Origin: Siderastrea siderea
Lineage: Eukaryota; Cnidaria; Anthozoa; Scleractinia; Rhizangiidae
NCBI GenBank assembly: GCA_964030785.1
Contig: OZ034968.1
Coordinates: forward strand, 65,697,399-65,761,398
DNA: 64,000 nt
Reading direction: 5' to 3'
Part shown: piece by piece, positions 22,241-33,469 of the stretch
Numbering within the stretch: the stretch's first letter is position 1
How the letters are laid out: every line of letters begins with the position of its first letter
Translations under genes and position numbers: made by a program
Notes under the pieces: generated by a model
Told to the model about the DNA's origin: nothing
The model's database searches: none
The model's input: only the letters and a program-made list of their open reading frames with translations

Positions 22241-24231
22241 TACTGTGAATTAAACTGACGTTTAAAGTAAAGGCAGATATCTCAGTGACCTTAAAATGTC
22301 TCTCGTGATATGTTTTTCCCAACAGTACACTTAAAACATCTGACATTTTCCAGATTTCTCGTCAACCCGACTTGCTTTTATTGTCTAGAGGAACTTAATG
22401 GGGGAGAAGCTGTAAAGAAACGTAATTCAAAACAATTAATAACGGAAGTCAGTTCTTTCAGTTATCATTCTCCTAACTGGGTCGGTGTACATGTTCCTGA
22501 ACGTATGAAGAAAATAACCCAAAATAAGTAATGTTTGAATGACTGTAGCAGGAAACGGTTTCCTTTGCGATTTGAGCTGCTGATTTGGGACAGTTTGTCG
22601 ACTAATTCAAACTAATAATTATTCGTTCCCTTAACAGTTATCGGAAGTGTAACGATTCGGTTTGTTAAGTCTATTTGACCACAGCGAAAAGGGAGCGGAA
22701 AATACAAGGATATGTGGCTTGGTAAACTTAAGCGGCTATTTGTTGTCATTTCCATCGTTTGCTGACAAGGCCAGTTAAAGAAGCCCATCAAATCCTTTTC
22801 AGTTTGCCAGTGATTGGTCTGTTCATGAGCGTGGGAGTCCTGTGACCATGAATGAAAATTAATTTGAGTGCTGTGGCCCCCCCGGATACTCAGTTCACGT
22901 GGCACCCCTTCTAAATTTGTTTTATATGCTCTCAAGGACATGTATGCCAAATTTGGTGCTTTTACGCGATTTGTCACGATTTTCGTAAATTTCGACGCTA
23001 ATGGACTGGACAGGTTATCAATGTCAACACGCAGTTGAAAACCAACCATCTTCACCCTCCCCTACTGATGCTCTTTCAATTTGCTTCCTCCTTTCAAAAT
23101 TCTTGTCATCCAACGTTGTTTTATTTATTCAGGATATTGATATCCTTGCACCTTTTTTCTGAACTTAATCCCATTACTCTCACAACCGTCTTTTGTACGA
23201 ACACCCACATCATATAGCTCTAATTATAAAGTGAATTTTTACTAGAAGCAAAAGATAAAGGAGGATTCCATACCGCATGGATGTAAGGAAATTGACCTTG
23301 ATGAATTGAGAAAAGGTTTGAAAAGTTGTCAAGTCTGTAAATCAGGTGAGAAGATTCAAGATGTACTTTTTCAAGTGGGATGGTGAAGCTGTACTTCTGT
23401 ACAGCTGAAAAAGAAAAATCAAAATAGATGTTACAAATGTATAGGAACTGTTCTGTGAAAAATAACATACAGAGCTCAATCTGGCTTTTCATTTGAAAAT
23501 TTAAAAATAGCTAGACCACCTGCTGAAAACTGCTTCAGACAGTCCTATGGTCACTAAGACTGCAGTAAGATTCAATAAAGTAATTGTAGTAGTGTTTCCT
23601 TGGTAAAACTACCAAGCAAACTTCTATCATTATACATGAGGGGCTGTGAGCAAAGTGGGCTATCCCAAAGTTGAACTGTAAATGCCTATTTTACTCACAA
23701 AATTAAACATTAAACTCCTACCAAAAATAAGAACATTTTATATTTATTATTTTATTTGATTAATTCTCTGGTTCTGAAACATGCTTCAACTTTATTTTGT
23801 TGTTTACCAGGGATAAAGTGCAGCTTTGACTTCTGAGCCCCTCAAATAATGCCAAAATTATTGTGATTCATATCAAAGGCCCTCATTGCAGATTGAAATA
23901 ATAGAATTCATTCTCAAGCAAGCACAGTTCTGCCTTATCAGATAAATAAGTGACATGCAAGGGATGTGTTGTACATTGGCAGGAATTTCAGGTCAAACGG
24001 TTTCAAACTTGTTTTTAATTAGTAGTTTTACGATACACAACTATAAGGCAAAGAAAAAGAAAAATGACCCTATAAGTCTATGCAAAAGTTAGAAATACAT
24101 CAATTCACCTTAACCTACAAATACAAGTCATGCTCTGTACATGTACTGGAAATCTCAATACCACAATCACAGAGGAAACTAAAACTTACGAATTTCTGTT
24201 CCTCATACTCCATTCGTGGTTTAATTTTCAG
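22241..24231. other. Non-coding interior of 13-kb element
   Basis: There is no recognisable gene. The inverted partner of the 19826 repeat lies at 22897-22990. The last part, ending TTAATTTTCAG at 24231, would serve as an intron acceptor for the transposase exon, so part of this stretch is probably intron. I could not identify an upstream exon. Confidence 0.35.
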
Positions 24232-25591
24232 CACAACTATCACTATGCAATATAACTGAAGAAAAGAGGTTTGGGCTGGCCTCCGTTTTCTCTGTGACCT
24301 GTGCAGTATGTGGCGGGAAAAATGATGTGAAGACTTCGCTGGAGCATAGGAGTGGTCAGCGAGGTCCACTCACCCATAACATAAATTCAAGAGCAGTTCT
24401 TGGATGTTTACACACTGGCATTGGTGAAACCCACCTTAATAATATCTGTTGTCCACACTCAATGTCCCAACTATTAACCCACTAACATTCAAATGTCGAG
24501 AGATGGAAATAGGAGCTGCTGTGGAAAAAGTGGCCCAAACAAGCTGTCTGCAAAATATGGCTTTGGAGAGAAAGCTTGCTGTTGAAAATGGAGCAAAAGA
24601 AGATGCTGAAGGCTTTGTCAGTGTATCCTGTTCATATGACATGGGGTGGCAAAAGAGGGGCAAGGGACATAATTCTTCCACGGAACATGGGGCAGTAATG
24701 GGACTGAAAACAGGAAAAGTCATGGATTGCACAACAAGAACAAAGGCATGTCGAATTTGTAAAAATGCTGAAAAAACGGGGAAAAAGGCAAAGGTTCATG
24801 ACTGCCGCATAAATCACTTTGCCTCCTCTAAGGCAATGGAGCCACTGGCAGCTGTTGATCTTTTCACACGGAGCCTGAAATCTAATGTTAAACTGTCCGT
24901 TTATACTGGTGATGATGACTCCACCACTGCTGCACACATTAAGCAAAAAGTCCCCGATCCAGTTGAAAAATGGACAGACATCATCGTTCATGCAAAACGT
25001 TCTTTGACAACAAGACTTTATAATCTGGCTCAAAGAGGAAAATTTACAAATTCATCAGTTCTCTCCCAAAGAGTAATCAGCTACTTAGTAAAATGTTTCA
25101 GCTACTGTGTCTCTCAAAACAGAGGAAATCCATTGGCTCTTCAGAAAGCACTGAAAAACATTGTACCACATGCTTTTGGTAATCTCGCAAGTTGTGACGA
25201 ATCATGGTGTAGAGCTAAGCAAGACCCTCTAAATTATAAACACTCTGATCTTCCTTATGGCAAAGATCTGTTTGGAGATGAGCTACAAAAATCAGTTCAA
25301 ACAATTTTTGATGATTATTGCACTGATCTAGAAGTAGAAAAACTTGCACCAGCAGCAAATTCTCAAAGAAACGAGGCTCTCAACAGTATCATTGGTTCTA
25401 AAAACCCTAAAATTAGGTGCTATGGTGGCAGTGCAAGTACTGACTTTCGGGTTGCCTGTGGAATTTCTCAGGCAAACCTTGGATACAACTACATCAGTGA
25501 AACACTCGAGAGTCTCAATATTGAACCTGGGGAATACTGCCTTAATCACATTGAAAAGATGTTGAAAAGATCACAAAGCCACCCAAGATAA
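24232..25591 (+). pseudogene. Mutator-like (Kolobok-type?) transposase, frameshifted
   Basis: The exon opens after the acceptor TTAATTTTCAG. Frame one reads CNITEEKRFGLASVFSVTC and SGQRGPLTHNINSRAVLG up to about 24446. A one-base shift then moves reading to the frame beginning LSTLNVPTINPLTF and open to 25591. Counting codons from the TTG at 24449, the DDE-like acidic residues are D64 (YDMGWQKRG), D155-157 (GDDDSTTAA) and E309 (NEALNSIIG). A CRIC motif (101-104) is followed by a C-H pair (119, 123), and CDESWC lies at 249-254. This pattern matches the Pfam Mutator-like transposase domain found in metazoan elements, which cuts and joins transposon ends. Reading continues into a DEDDh exonuclease after another shift near 25570. 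At least three frame breaks make it a pseudogene, unless they are base-calling errors. Confidence 0.75.
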
Positions 25592-26610
25592 GTTAAGAAA
25601 AACAAGTCTTGATTTCAAACGACGAAGAGCTCAGCTACACAACAAGAAATTAAAAATTGATGGAAATAAAGAGGCTAAAGAAGGCGCAACTTACCAAAGT
25701 AATATCGGACTCAACCTGGATCCGAATATATCAACTCGGGATCAGGTAGCAAATGAAATTGGTGTAAACATTAAAATCACAAAAGAGGAGTTACAGCAGA
25801 TCGAAAAATTCTTACCGGAATTAACTATCAGACCAATGGCTGAGAAATATCTTTTTAACAGAAACAATGTTTATAACTTTATAATCTTTGACATTGAAAC
25901 CAACACGTCTAGAAAAACAGCAGAAATTTGCCAGCTGTCAGCAATCAATCGGTCCGGTTTACATCAGTTCAACGAGTACATCCTGCCATCCAAGGATGTT
26001 GATGTTCACGCTTCCAAAGTCAATGGATTCAGCATTCGAAGAATTCATGGAACCAGGACACTGTGCAAAGAAAACCAACCAGTTTCGTCCATTCCAACTG
26101 AACAGGCAATACAGAATTTTGTTGCATTCTTACAAAGAACTGTTGAAAGTGTAAACAAATTTTGCACTGTGTTAATTGGTCACAACTCGCAAGTCTTCGA
26201 CACGCCTACTCTTCTTCGTCAAGGTGGAAACCAATTGTCCCAAAGCCTGGTATCCTTGAACGTATTTTTTTCCCGACAGCCTTCCCCTGATGAAGAAACT
26301 CGTGAAAAGTAAACACCCGTCTCTCTGCTCACCAGATGGCTCAGTGATCAAAACCAGCCAGACGTCGATTTACCAAAAGCTTTTCAACAAAAGCTTCCCC
26401 GCTCACGATGCGATGGAAGACGTAAAGGCACTGAGAAAAATCCTTTTCAATTCTAGCCTGAACATTTGCGACGAGATGCTAACAGAGAGCATGTCTACAT
26501 GTCTACATGCAGAAAACGACATGAAGTACCTTGACCATCGCCATGCGCTACTCCAGACTTTCAAGGGAAAACTTTTTCCCCCAACCGACGCATCCTTTCC
26601 TGTCACATGA
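25570..26610 (+). pseudogene. DEDDh 3'-5' exonuclease module of the transposase gene, frameshifted
   Basis: Downstream of the transposase, a second frame reads a basic linker (DKLRKTSLDFKRRRAQL) and then an exonuclease fold. From the ATG at 25836, NFIIFDIETN gives the D19 and E21 metal ligands (Exo I) and GHNSQVFDTP gives D122 (Exo II). A single-base slip in a T run near 26269-26275 moves the frame, and HDAMED (H39 and D44 counting from 26290) supplies the Exo III histidine and last aspartate. All four acidic residues and the histidine of the DnaQ/TREX-type DEDDh family are therefore present. Family members remove 3' nucleotides from DNA or RNA. A role in trimming transposon or target ends is only inference. 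The frame stops at 26610, shortly before a perfect hairpin. Confidence 0.75.
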
Positions 26611-26635
26611 CGAGCTTCCAGCCGCCCAAAACCTA

Positions 26636-26688
26636 TTATGCAAATTAGCTGAGGGCACATTGAATGTGCCCTCAGCTAATTTGCATAA
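26636..26688. repeat. Perfect 26-bp-arm hairpin
   Basis: The arms 26636-26661 and 26663-26688 are exact reverse complements separated by a single G. The core of the left arm is GCTGAGGGCACATT. The hairpin lies 26 bases after the exonuclease stop codon. It could be a minimal foldback element, a 3'-end processing hairpin or a recombination product. Confidence 0.9.
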
Positions 26689-26848
26689 GTAACTTTATGC
26701 CATGGTTTGACACCTTGTAGCTTCATGAAGATAGGATGAGGTGTTATTTCAATTAGTTGTGTGCTGTAAAAGATGACAATGCTGAGTGATGTTTATTACA
26801 ATTCATTGCGGATAAAAATAATTTGGCTTCTCAGTCACTTTGTTTAGT

Positions 26849-26940
26849 AGCCTGCGTAGCTGGCGGTATTTTTCCTCGCGAAGGCAAAAACGAGCGCAAG
26901 CAATATCGCATCCTACGCTTACTAATTTAATAGGCTAAGC
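26849..26940. repeat. Short dispersed coral-type repeat
   Basis: TAGTAGCCTGCGTAGCTGGC resembles the TAGCCTGCGAGCAGGC end of the foldback element at 1927. The segment ends near TAATAGGCTAAGC. It is non-coding and too short to classify. Confidence 0.3.
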
Positions 26941-27116
26941 TGGTAATAATGATTACGACAGAGCCATGATGTCGAAAAACATTTATTTTAATTTTTCGGG
27001 GTATTATTTGCCTTGCTCCAGCACCAAACACTACAATGCTAAGGCTTAGGCGAGATGACACAATACATCGCCTATTTAAGCCAGTTATTATCGCTCGATC
27101 GCTTTTGATTGCTGCA

Positions 27117-28290
27117 ACGACAGAATAAGCCAAAGTGCGATGTTATACATTCCGCTTCCAGGTATCTGCTACCCAGGGAAGACAGAATAAGTTAAAGCGC
27201 AATGTTAGACATTCCGCTTCCAGGTATCTGCTACCCAAGGAAGACAGAATAAGCTAAAGCGCAATGTTAGACATTCCGCTTCCAGGTATCTGCTACCCAA
27301 GAAAGACAGAATAAGCTAAAACGTTAGACAACATTCCGCTTCCAGGTATCTGCTACCCAAGGAAGACAGAATAAGCTAAAGCGCAATGTTAGACATTCCG
27401 CTTCCAGGTATCTGCTACCCAGGGAAGACAGAATAAAGCTAAAGCGCGACGTTAGACATTCCGCTTCCAGGTATCTGCTACCCAAGGAAGACAGAATAAA
27501 GCTAAAGCGCGACGTTAGACATTCCGCTTCCAGGTATCTGCTACCCAAGGAAGACAGAATAAAGCTAAAACGTTAGACAACATTCCGCTTCCAGGTATCT
27601 GCTACCCAAGGAAGACAGAATAAGCTAAAGCGCAATGTTAGACATTCCGCTTCCAGGTATCTGCTACCCAGGGAAGACAGAATAAGTTAAAGCGCAATGT
27701 TAGACATTTCGCTTCCAGGTATCTGCTACCCAAGAAAGACAGAATAAGCTAAAGCGCAATGTTAGACATTCCGCTTCCAGGTATCTGCTACCCAAGAAAG
27801 ACAGAATAAGCTAAGGCGCAATGTTAGACATTTCGCTTCCAGGTATCTGCTACCCAGGGAAGACAGAATAAGTTAAAGCGCAATGTTAGACATTTCGCTT
27901 CCAGGTATCTGCTACCCAAGGAAGACAGAATAAGTTAAAGCGCAATGTTAGACATTTCGCTTCCAGGTATCTGCTACCCAAGGAAGACAGAATAAAGCTA
28001 AAGCGCGATGTTAGACATTCCGCTTCCAGGTATCTGCTACCCAAGGAAGATAGAATAAGCTAAAACGTTAGACAACATTCCGCTTCCAGGTATCTGCTAC
28101 CCAAGGAAGACAGAATAAGATTAAGTACGATGTTAAACGTAACGCTTCCAGGTATATTCTACCCAAGGAAAACTGAATAAGCTAAAGCGCAATGATAGCG
28201 ATCAAGTTTCCAGGTACAGCATATTATCTAAGGAAATCAGAATAAAGAACGCGATGCTAATATTTCGTCTCAAGGTATGTACAAAATCGT
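27117..28290 (+). repeat. 62-bp minisatellite, about 16 good and 3 decayed units
   Basis: The unit contains ACAGAATAAGCTAAAGCGCA, TTAGACATTCCGCTTCC and AGGTATCTGCTACCCAAGG. AGGTATCTGCTACCCA recurs every 58-63 bases from 27162 to 28087, and then decays in three further units to about 28290. A shorter variant unit (ACGTTAGACAACATT) occurs at 27321, 27570 and 28065, spacings of 249 and 495 bases, so it recurs at one and two multiples of about four units. This points to a higher-order repeat. Minus-strand open frames across it are repeat artefacts. Confidence 0.92.
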
Positions 28291-29243
28291 AATTATGATT
28301 GCTACTTACCAAAGGCCTCTTGTCTGTTTTTGTCTCGATTCCATAGCATCGTAGATCGGTCACGTCGTTAAGACACAACGATTTTCAAAAACACATATTT
28401 CCCGCCAGCATTGTGTTACACGCGAAAAACACAAATGCAATAACATGTTTTGAGGAAAACCTGGTATTACCAGATGTCGCTACAATAATTAGGTTGAAAA
28501 CCTTCTATACTTGAAATACAGGAAGTAAAATATCAAAAGGAAAATTCAATAAAGCTGGGGAATGTTAATACATTATACCAGTGTAGCTCGAATAAATTAT
28601 AATCGGAGTCATGAAAACGCCACGTCCCATGCGTCCTCTAACATACATTTCTTCACATAAAAATCAGTAGCCTTAGTCTAAAAACTGATCGATGTCGGGC
28701 TCTTTGCTCGACCTACATACAAATCAACGCACCTTAGTAAAGCAAATTAATATGCGCAGCTTTCTAAGAGGCATCGAGGAGAATTTGCAGGCTTACGTAA
28801 ATAAATAATAAATTCCCGCCAGATAATTCTCGCACAAAATTATGATTCTGTTTTGACAGCCTGTCCAGGAAAATCTACTAAAACCACCCGGTTTTGATTG
28901 CCACAAAGGACTGTGGTGGCGGTCTAGCAAAGAAAATATATCATAAAACTGAAACGACGAACATCATTACAAACGGCGTGACAAGACTGAATAATTCACT
29001 GGTTCTGTTTTGGGTCTCGTTTCCTGGCGTATGGTGACAAATCGTGCAACTTAAACCCTTTCTGTTGTTGACATTCGACAGAGCCAGAAGAAGGTTAACC
29101 GAAAATCAGACTTACTAACCTTAAAATTCCCGCACTTGCGCTGACTGCGCTCGTTCTTTCCTGTAATAATTTTTGCTTTACGACGTGATCGCTTTTCTCA
29201 TAATCTTAATGTATGTCACGCTGTTAAATAACCGCACGGACAC
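28291..29243. other. Non-coding, nothing recognised
   Basis: This is AT-rich sequence after the minisatellite with no open frame longer than about 60 codons. I see no RNA gene or inverted repeat. Confidence 0.4.
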
Positions 29244-29329
29244 ATGCCGACCGCACGTGTTGATATAATTCTTTACATTGCTGACAGAAATGATTCGCGT
29301 CAAATATCGCTTTTAATGAATACATGCTG

Positions 29330-29591
29330 CGAATTTTTTTCATGGACTAAGTTCCTCATGCATCAAATAGTCGAGAAAATCGCAGGAAGTGGACTTTCGT
29401 ATCAAGATCTAACAAATATTTTCGACAAATTCGGAGAGAAGGGGTTGATTGGTGTGTTGTCGCTACCTCCTTCCACGTCCTCAACAGCAAACAAATCACC
29501 ACGAGTCACTAAGACCACGCGTATCTTAGCCAGCATTGTCCAGCACTTCAAGATGAAGAAAGCCACAAGTCAACAGGCTAAAAATCCATGA
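29330..29591 (+). pseudogene. Possible C-terminal segment of the transposase-exonuclease gene
   Basis: The frame is open from 29244, but the interesting part is VEKIAGSGLSYQDL, then FDKFGEKGLIGVL and PRVTKTTRILASIVQHF, ending at a TGA. This helical tail with a basic PRVTK element resembles the region that follows the exonuclease domain in related transposase-exonuclease proteins, as far as I recall. It is 2.7 kb past the end of that gene's last recognised segment, beyond the hairpin and minisatellite. It may be the last exon, or the original C-terminus displaced by insertions. AG dinucleotides that could act as acceptors occur at 29351 and 29370. Confidence 0.4.
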
Positions 29592-32460
29592 AGTTCTACG
29601 ATTCTGAGGTACAATGTACGCTTTGTGAGCAAAATCTACAAAAGTCTCTCGCCGAAATGTCCACCAAGTGCAACTTCAATCTCGTCCCCAGAGCCCACGC
29701 GCATTTACGGCCAGCGGGATCGAAATGCCACGGACTCTGGGATAATCAAAAACCGGATGCCACTTTTGCGGCTTCCGGTTTTTTAAAGCGCATGTGCGGC
29801 AGCTTTTGAACTGAGCATGCGTTATGGGTCGTGTAAAGACAAAAATGGCGCGAAATATTAGGACGTCCACTTGCTTTTGGCGCCTTTGACATTCACTCGA
29901 GTCTTGCGTGAAAATGAAAATAATCCTCGCTCGCAGACTCGCGAAGATGGCCGCACCGGTTTCTATAAATTTGTTTAAATTTGTTCACTTCACGCTAGAA
30001 AATTCAATTCAGAAAAGAGACCGGACCTCTAATGAAAAGAACGCCAATACGAGGCGCTGAAGAATGTTGTTGTTGAGGGTAAAGATACCATTTGTGTACT
30101 GCCAGCTGAATATGGAAGATGCCTCAGTGACTGGCTGCCTCCACGCGTGTGTGACTGAATTTGTGTGTGTTTTTTAGCAAAAGTGGTGAAGAGAAAATTA
30201 ATTCTTTTACTGTAGTCGTATCGTCATAAAATGTTTGATAGACGAACAAATATCAAACATGAAAGTTTTCAAGGGTTCTGAAAACGTAGCCATTGTTGAA
30301 GAGTTTGAAGTGCCGCCCTAAATTTTATTTCACATCTTACGGCCCTTTACAAAATTAATTAACAAATTTTCAGCGACATCATGAAAGAAAAAAACGATAG
30401 TCATGGACGAGGTTCACTTAGCAGTCAAATAGTGTGTAGAACCTTTTTTGTGTTTTGTAAGCTTACTAATTTGAGAAGTCTAACTGAGCAAGAAATCAAC
30501 CTTTAAAAAAACATGACCTTGTTTTTAGCACGTGGTAAGCTTAAGTTTCAAGCTTATATACGCGTGAAAATTAGCTTTTTTTACAGTGTTCGACTGCTAA
30601 TTTATTAAGGAAGACACAAAGCAAATCAACTGTACTGTTGCTATTTTAAAAACGGTCTTGGACAAAGTAGAGAGGTCATTTATTTATGATCGAAACGTAC
30701 CCGAGCTGGCGTTGTGTTGTGTTCGCCTTTCAACTGTGCTAGTGTTGTGTTTTCTCCACCACTACGTCGGTAAATATTCAGTACAACGGTATAGGTTTTG
30801 TACGGAAAGCTCGTTTGCCGAAATACTAAAACATAACATAGAATAAACACGACAAAATGACTTAGGTACAATATATTAACGAGTATCACAGGTCTGTAAA
30901 TAATTCAACTCAGTAAAAACAGCCATTTTTTAGTACAGCTAGAAACATTGAAAATCTATCACAATCAGGGATGGACGATTTCTTACAAAGACAACGAAAG
31001 TTGATAGTGAAAACAATTTAATACTAAAGAAAGACCTTTTACCTACACTCGAAGAGGTTTATCAGTCCTACAAGCTGCAAACTTTCAAAGCTTACAAATA
31101 CGACAGATACGATGTCTTGCAAAAATAAACAGGATCGCTGTTCTCGTTGTTTTTGTCATTCTGTCCGGCCGCTGCACCAGTTTCTGCACCACGTAATTCA
31201 AGAAGCCAATCCACCATTCACTATTCAGCAACAGTGAGATTATCTGCTCCAGTTCAACAAAACAATCCCAAATCCTGTCTTCTTTTCCGAACAAACTCGC
31301 ACATGGCTCCTCGGAGTGAATGGATTTTTAACACAAAGCTGCTTATTTTAACTTCTACGACTGCAGTGGAAAGACTGTCAGCTTCCATCCGCTTTAGACA
31401 ATGTTGAGAACAATTTTCAAGCCACCATTGTCCATGAACCATACTTTAGACCTGGAAATTAGAGGAATTATTCCAAAATTGTGCTCCTTCGACCGTCGTT
31501 TATCTTGAAGCGGGTATTCATTCAGCTTTGTCAAGAACCCGGCTGCAACGTATCACAGGGTTTGGCGCCTTTTTCGTTTTGATCATGCGACCGACGGTTG
31601 TTCCCTTTTTACGTCTTGTCTAACATGAATGTTAATTTGACTGCATTTATCGATTCTTTGGGAGTTTGTATAGCCCATTTTCTGATTTCTTTTCCACTGT
31701 CCGTCTCTGACGTGATCGAAAACGTCCAGCAAAATTTTCGTTTCCTGTTTTGAAACTTCTTACTCGTAGACTTCCGGTAAATTTTAGTAGCCAATCAGAT
31801 TTCGATTCGTTAGCATTTTGACATTGATTATCCCAGAGGTCTTGCATCCTTGGTGCTGACCAAAAGGAATGCAGCCTCTGGGAACGAGATTGGTGTAACC
31901 TCTGCAATGCATGAGTCACGAGCATGCGCGAACTCGTAACTAGAAGAATTCTTATTTTGCTGACGTCACAAAAAATATGCTTTTCTCGAGGCATCTAAAA
32001 CGGCTTTTTGCGCGCAATCTACACGGTGAATTTTTTTGAAAATCGCCCCAGTCACAATATTTTCCATGTTTTTATTCAGGAAAAAAAATTCAACAATTTT
32101 TGTACATACACAAATGCGATAAACGTAAGAAACGAAAGTGACGTAAACTGGGGAAACGTATGTAGGGATTTTTGTTTGGCCTTTCTAGGTGAGACATGAC
32201 CAAAATTTCCTTCGCTACACCAAAAATGGTGACATTTTACCGCGTAAAAACTAAGAAAACTTATCAAGAAGTTTGGTAACTTTGAAGATCAGGCCGTACA
32301 ATTCTGTCAGTGATTGCCATAGAAACGATACTTAATTGTAAAGTTGGACTTTTATGGAAAGAATAAAGCCTTAGCTACTTGTTTCTGTAATTTATGCCCA
32401 GCATTGTGAAGAAAGTAGCTTGAAAAATCGGAGTTTAATCAGGAACATTTTACTGAAGAA
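29592..32460. other. Right part of 13-kb element, no gene recognised
   Basis: Open frames of 60-115 codons occur on both strands (for example minus 31647-31994), but none shows a domain. A CAGAGCC...GGACTCTGGG imperfect inverted repeat lies at 29690-29745. Mixed AT-rich DNA leads to the terminal inverted repeat at 32472-32487. Confidence 0.35.
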
Positions 32461-33299
32461 CAATAGGAATTACTGTATAGAGCCACCTTAAATCGTGAAT
32501 GGTTCAGCACAGGTGCTCAATAGGAAGTAAACACTTCGCAATAAAAATACAATTTTCACACCAGGTGAAAACAAAACAGGAAAATCGGCATCGCTACGTG
32601 CCTCGCTAGTCCAACATATCATTCCTTCCGTGAGATAAGTGACTGTTTCAAACTGCCTTTACGACAAAACACTACATAAGATACATAGAGGATATTTTAA
32701 GGCAGCGCGAAGATATGAGATTTATTTCAATGGTAAAAACAATATTCTACGAACAAGCGCAGCGAGTAGGTAAAATATTGCTTTTTTAACACGACAAATT
32801 AAAATTCATATCTTCAGCCGCCGTGTAACTTACTTTTTAATATATAGAAAAGAGCGTTTTTGCACAAAAAAAGTGTAAAAACGAGAAATGGCGTCATCGT
32901 TATCCTAACTAGTGAGGATATGGAAAATACGCCACTCCTGGATGGTTTCCTGGATGTTGTTTCGTATACTATGAACTTTAAGAGTGGTCTATTTTCCATT
33001 AAAACACTATTGTCCATATAATCAAAAACGTCAAGAAAAACCTATCGAGCTAACTTCCATTCCAACTGGAGCAAAGTTAAGTCGTTGGAAAAGAAAAAAG
33101 CAGTCTAAAACTTGCAATTTCATTTACTTCCTTCTATCCCTAACGTGATCACCTGGAGGCAATGATATTGCTACCAGTTAAAAGAAAATGCACTGTAATA
33201 AAACCGCAAACAGACTTGCATTTAACGCCCATGTTTGACATCTAGATTCTACTGAGTTATTTACGGCCAATGACATAATTTCAGTCAGTCATGCTGGAA

Positions 33300-33307
33300 T
33301 ATAAAAT
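33300..33307 (+). promoter_or_regulatory. TATA box of R1 copy B/C
   Basis: TATAAAAT occurs at the same place in copy D (49538-49545), about 90-100 bases before a consensus splice donor. Transcription would start near 33330. Confidence 0.55.
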
Positions 33308-33329
33308 CCGGGTAAGAAGTCGACTTGGA

Positions 33330-33399
33330 TAAGATCTTTAAGGTCGAATACCGACAAGAGCTGTTTACAATCACCCTGAGAAGCACATTTAATCTAAAG
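33330..33399 (+). other. Predicted non-coding exon 1 of ligand gene
   Basis: The exon ends AATCTAAAG followed by GTAAGT (donor GT at 33400). In copy D the matching bases encode ATG GAA TCT AAA; here ATG has become ATT and the next codon TAA. A transcript from this promoter would therefore start translation in the next exon. The best candidate is the ligand exon at 46060, 12.7 kb downstream. Linking the two is inference. Confidence 0.4.
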
Positions 33400-33469
33400 G
33401 TAAGTTTTCGCTAACAACATGTCAGTGTAACATTTAGGGATGAGGAAAAATGTTAATAGGATATGCAGT

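Larger units (their letters stand above)
19400..32487. mobile_element. 13.1-kb TTAA-flanked transposon carrying Mutator-like transposase-exonuclease gene
   Basis: TTAA at 19396-19399 and 32488-32491 flanks this segment. The ends are GGTGGCTCTATATAGT and, on the other strand, GGTGGCTCTATACAGT. Joining the outer flanks recreates the R1 sequence seen uninterrupted in copies A (about 1600-1650) and D (about 49020-49080), so the whole block was inserted, at once or in steps. Inside are a degraded transposase plus exonuclease gene (24232-26610, perhaps 29330-29591), a tRNA-like palindrome, a perfect hairpin and a minisatellite. TTAA targets fit Kolobok or piggyBac. The transposase is of the Mutator-like Pfam type. 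That this gene moves this element is inference. Confidence 0.7.

Noticed and set aside
22612..23055. Minus-strand 147-codon frame as a gene
   Set aside because: It coincides with an internal inverted repeat; the partner copy does not preserve the protein outside the repeat.
27324..27548. Minus-strand frame with repeated GSRYLEAECLTSRFSFILSS units
   Set aside because: It is the translation of the 62-bp minisatellite; the open frame is a by-product of the repeat.
27117..28290. CRISPR-like array
   Set aside because: The whole 62-bp unit is conserved with no unique spacers, and the setting is eukaryotic.
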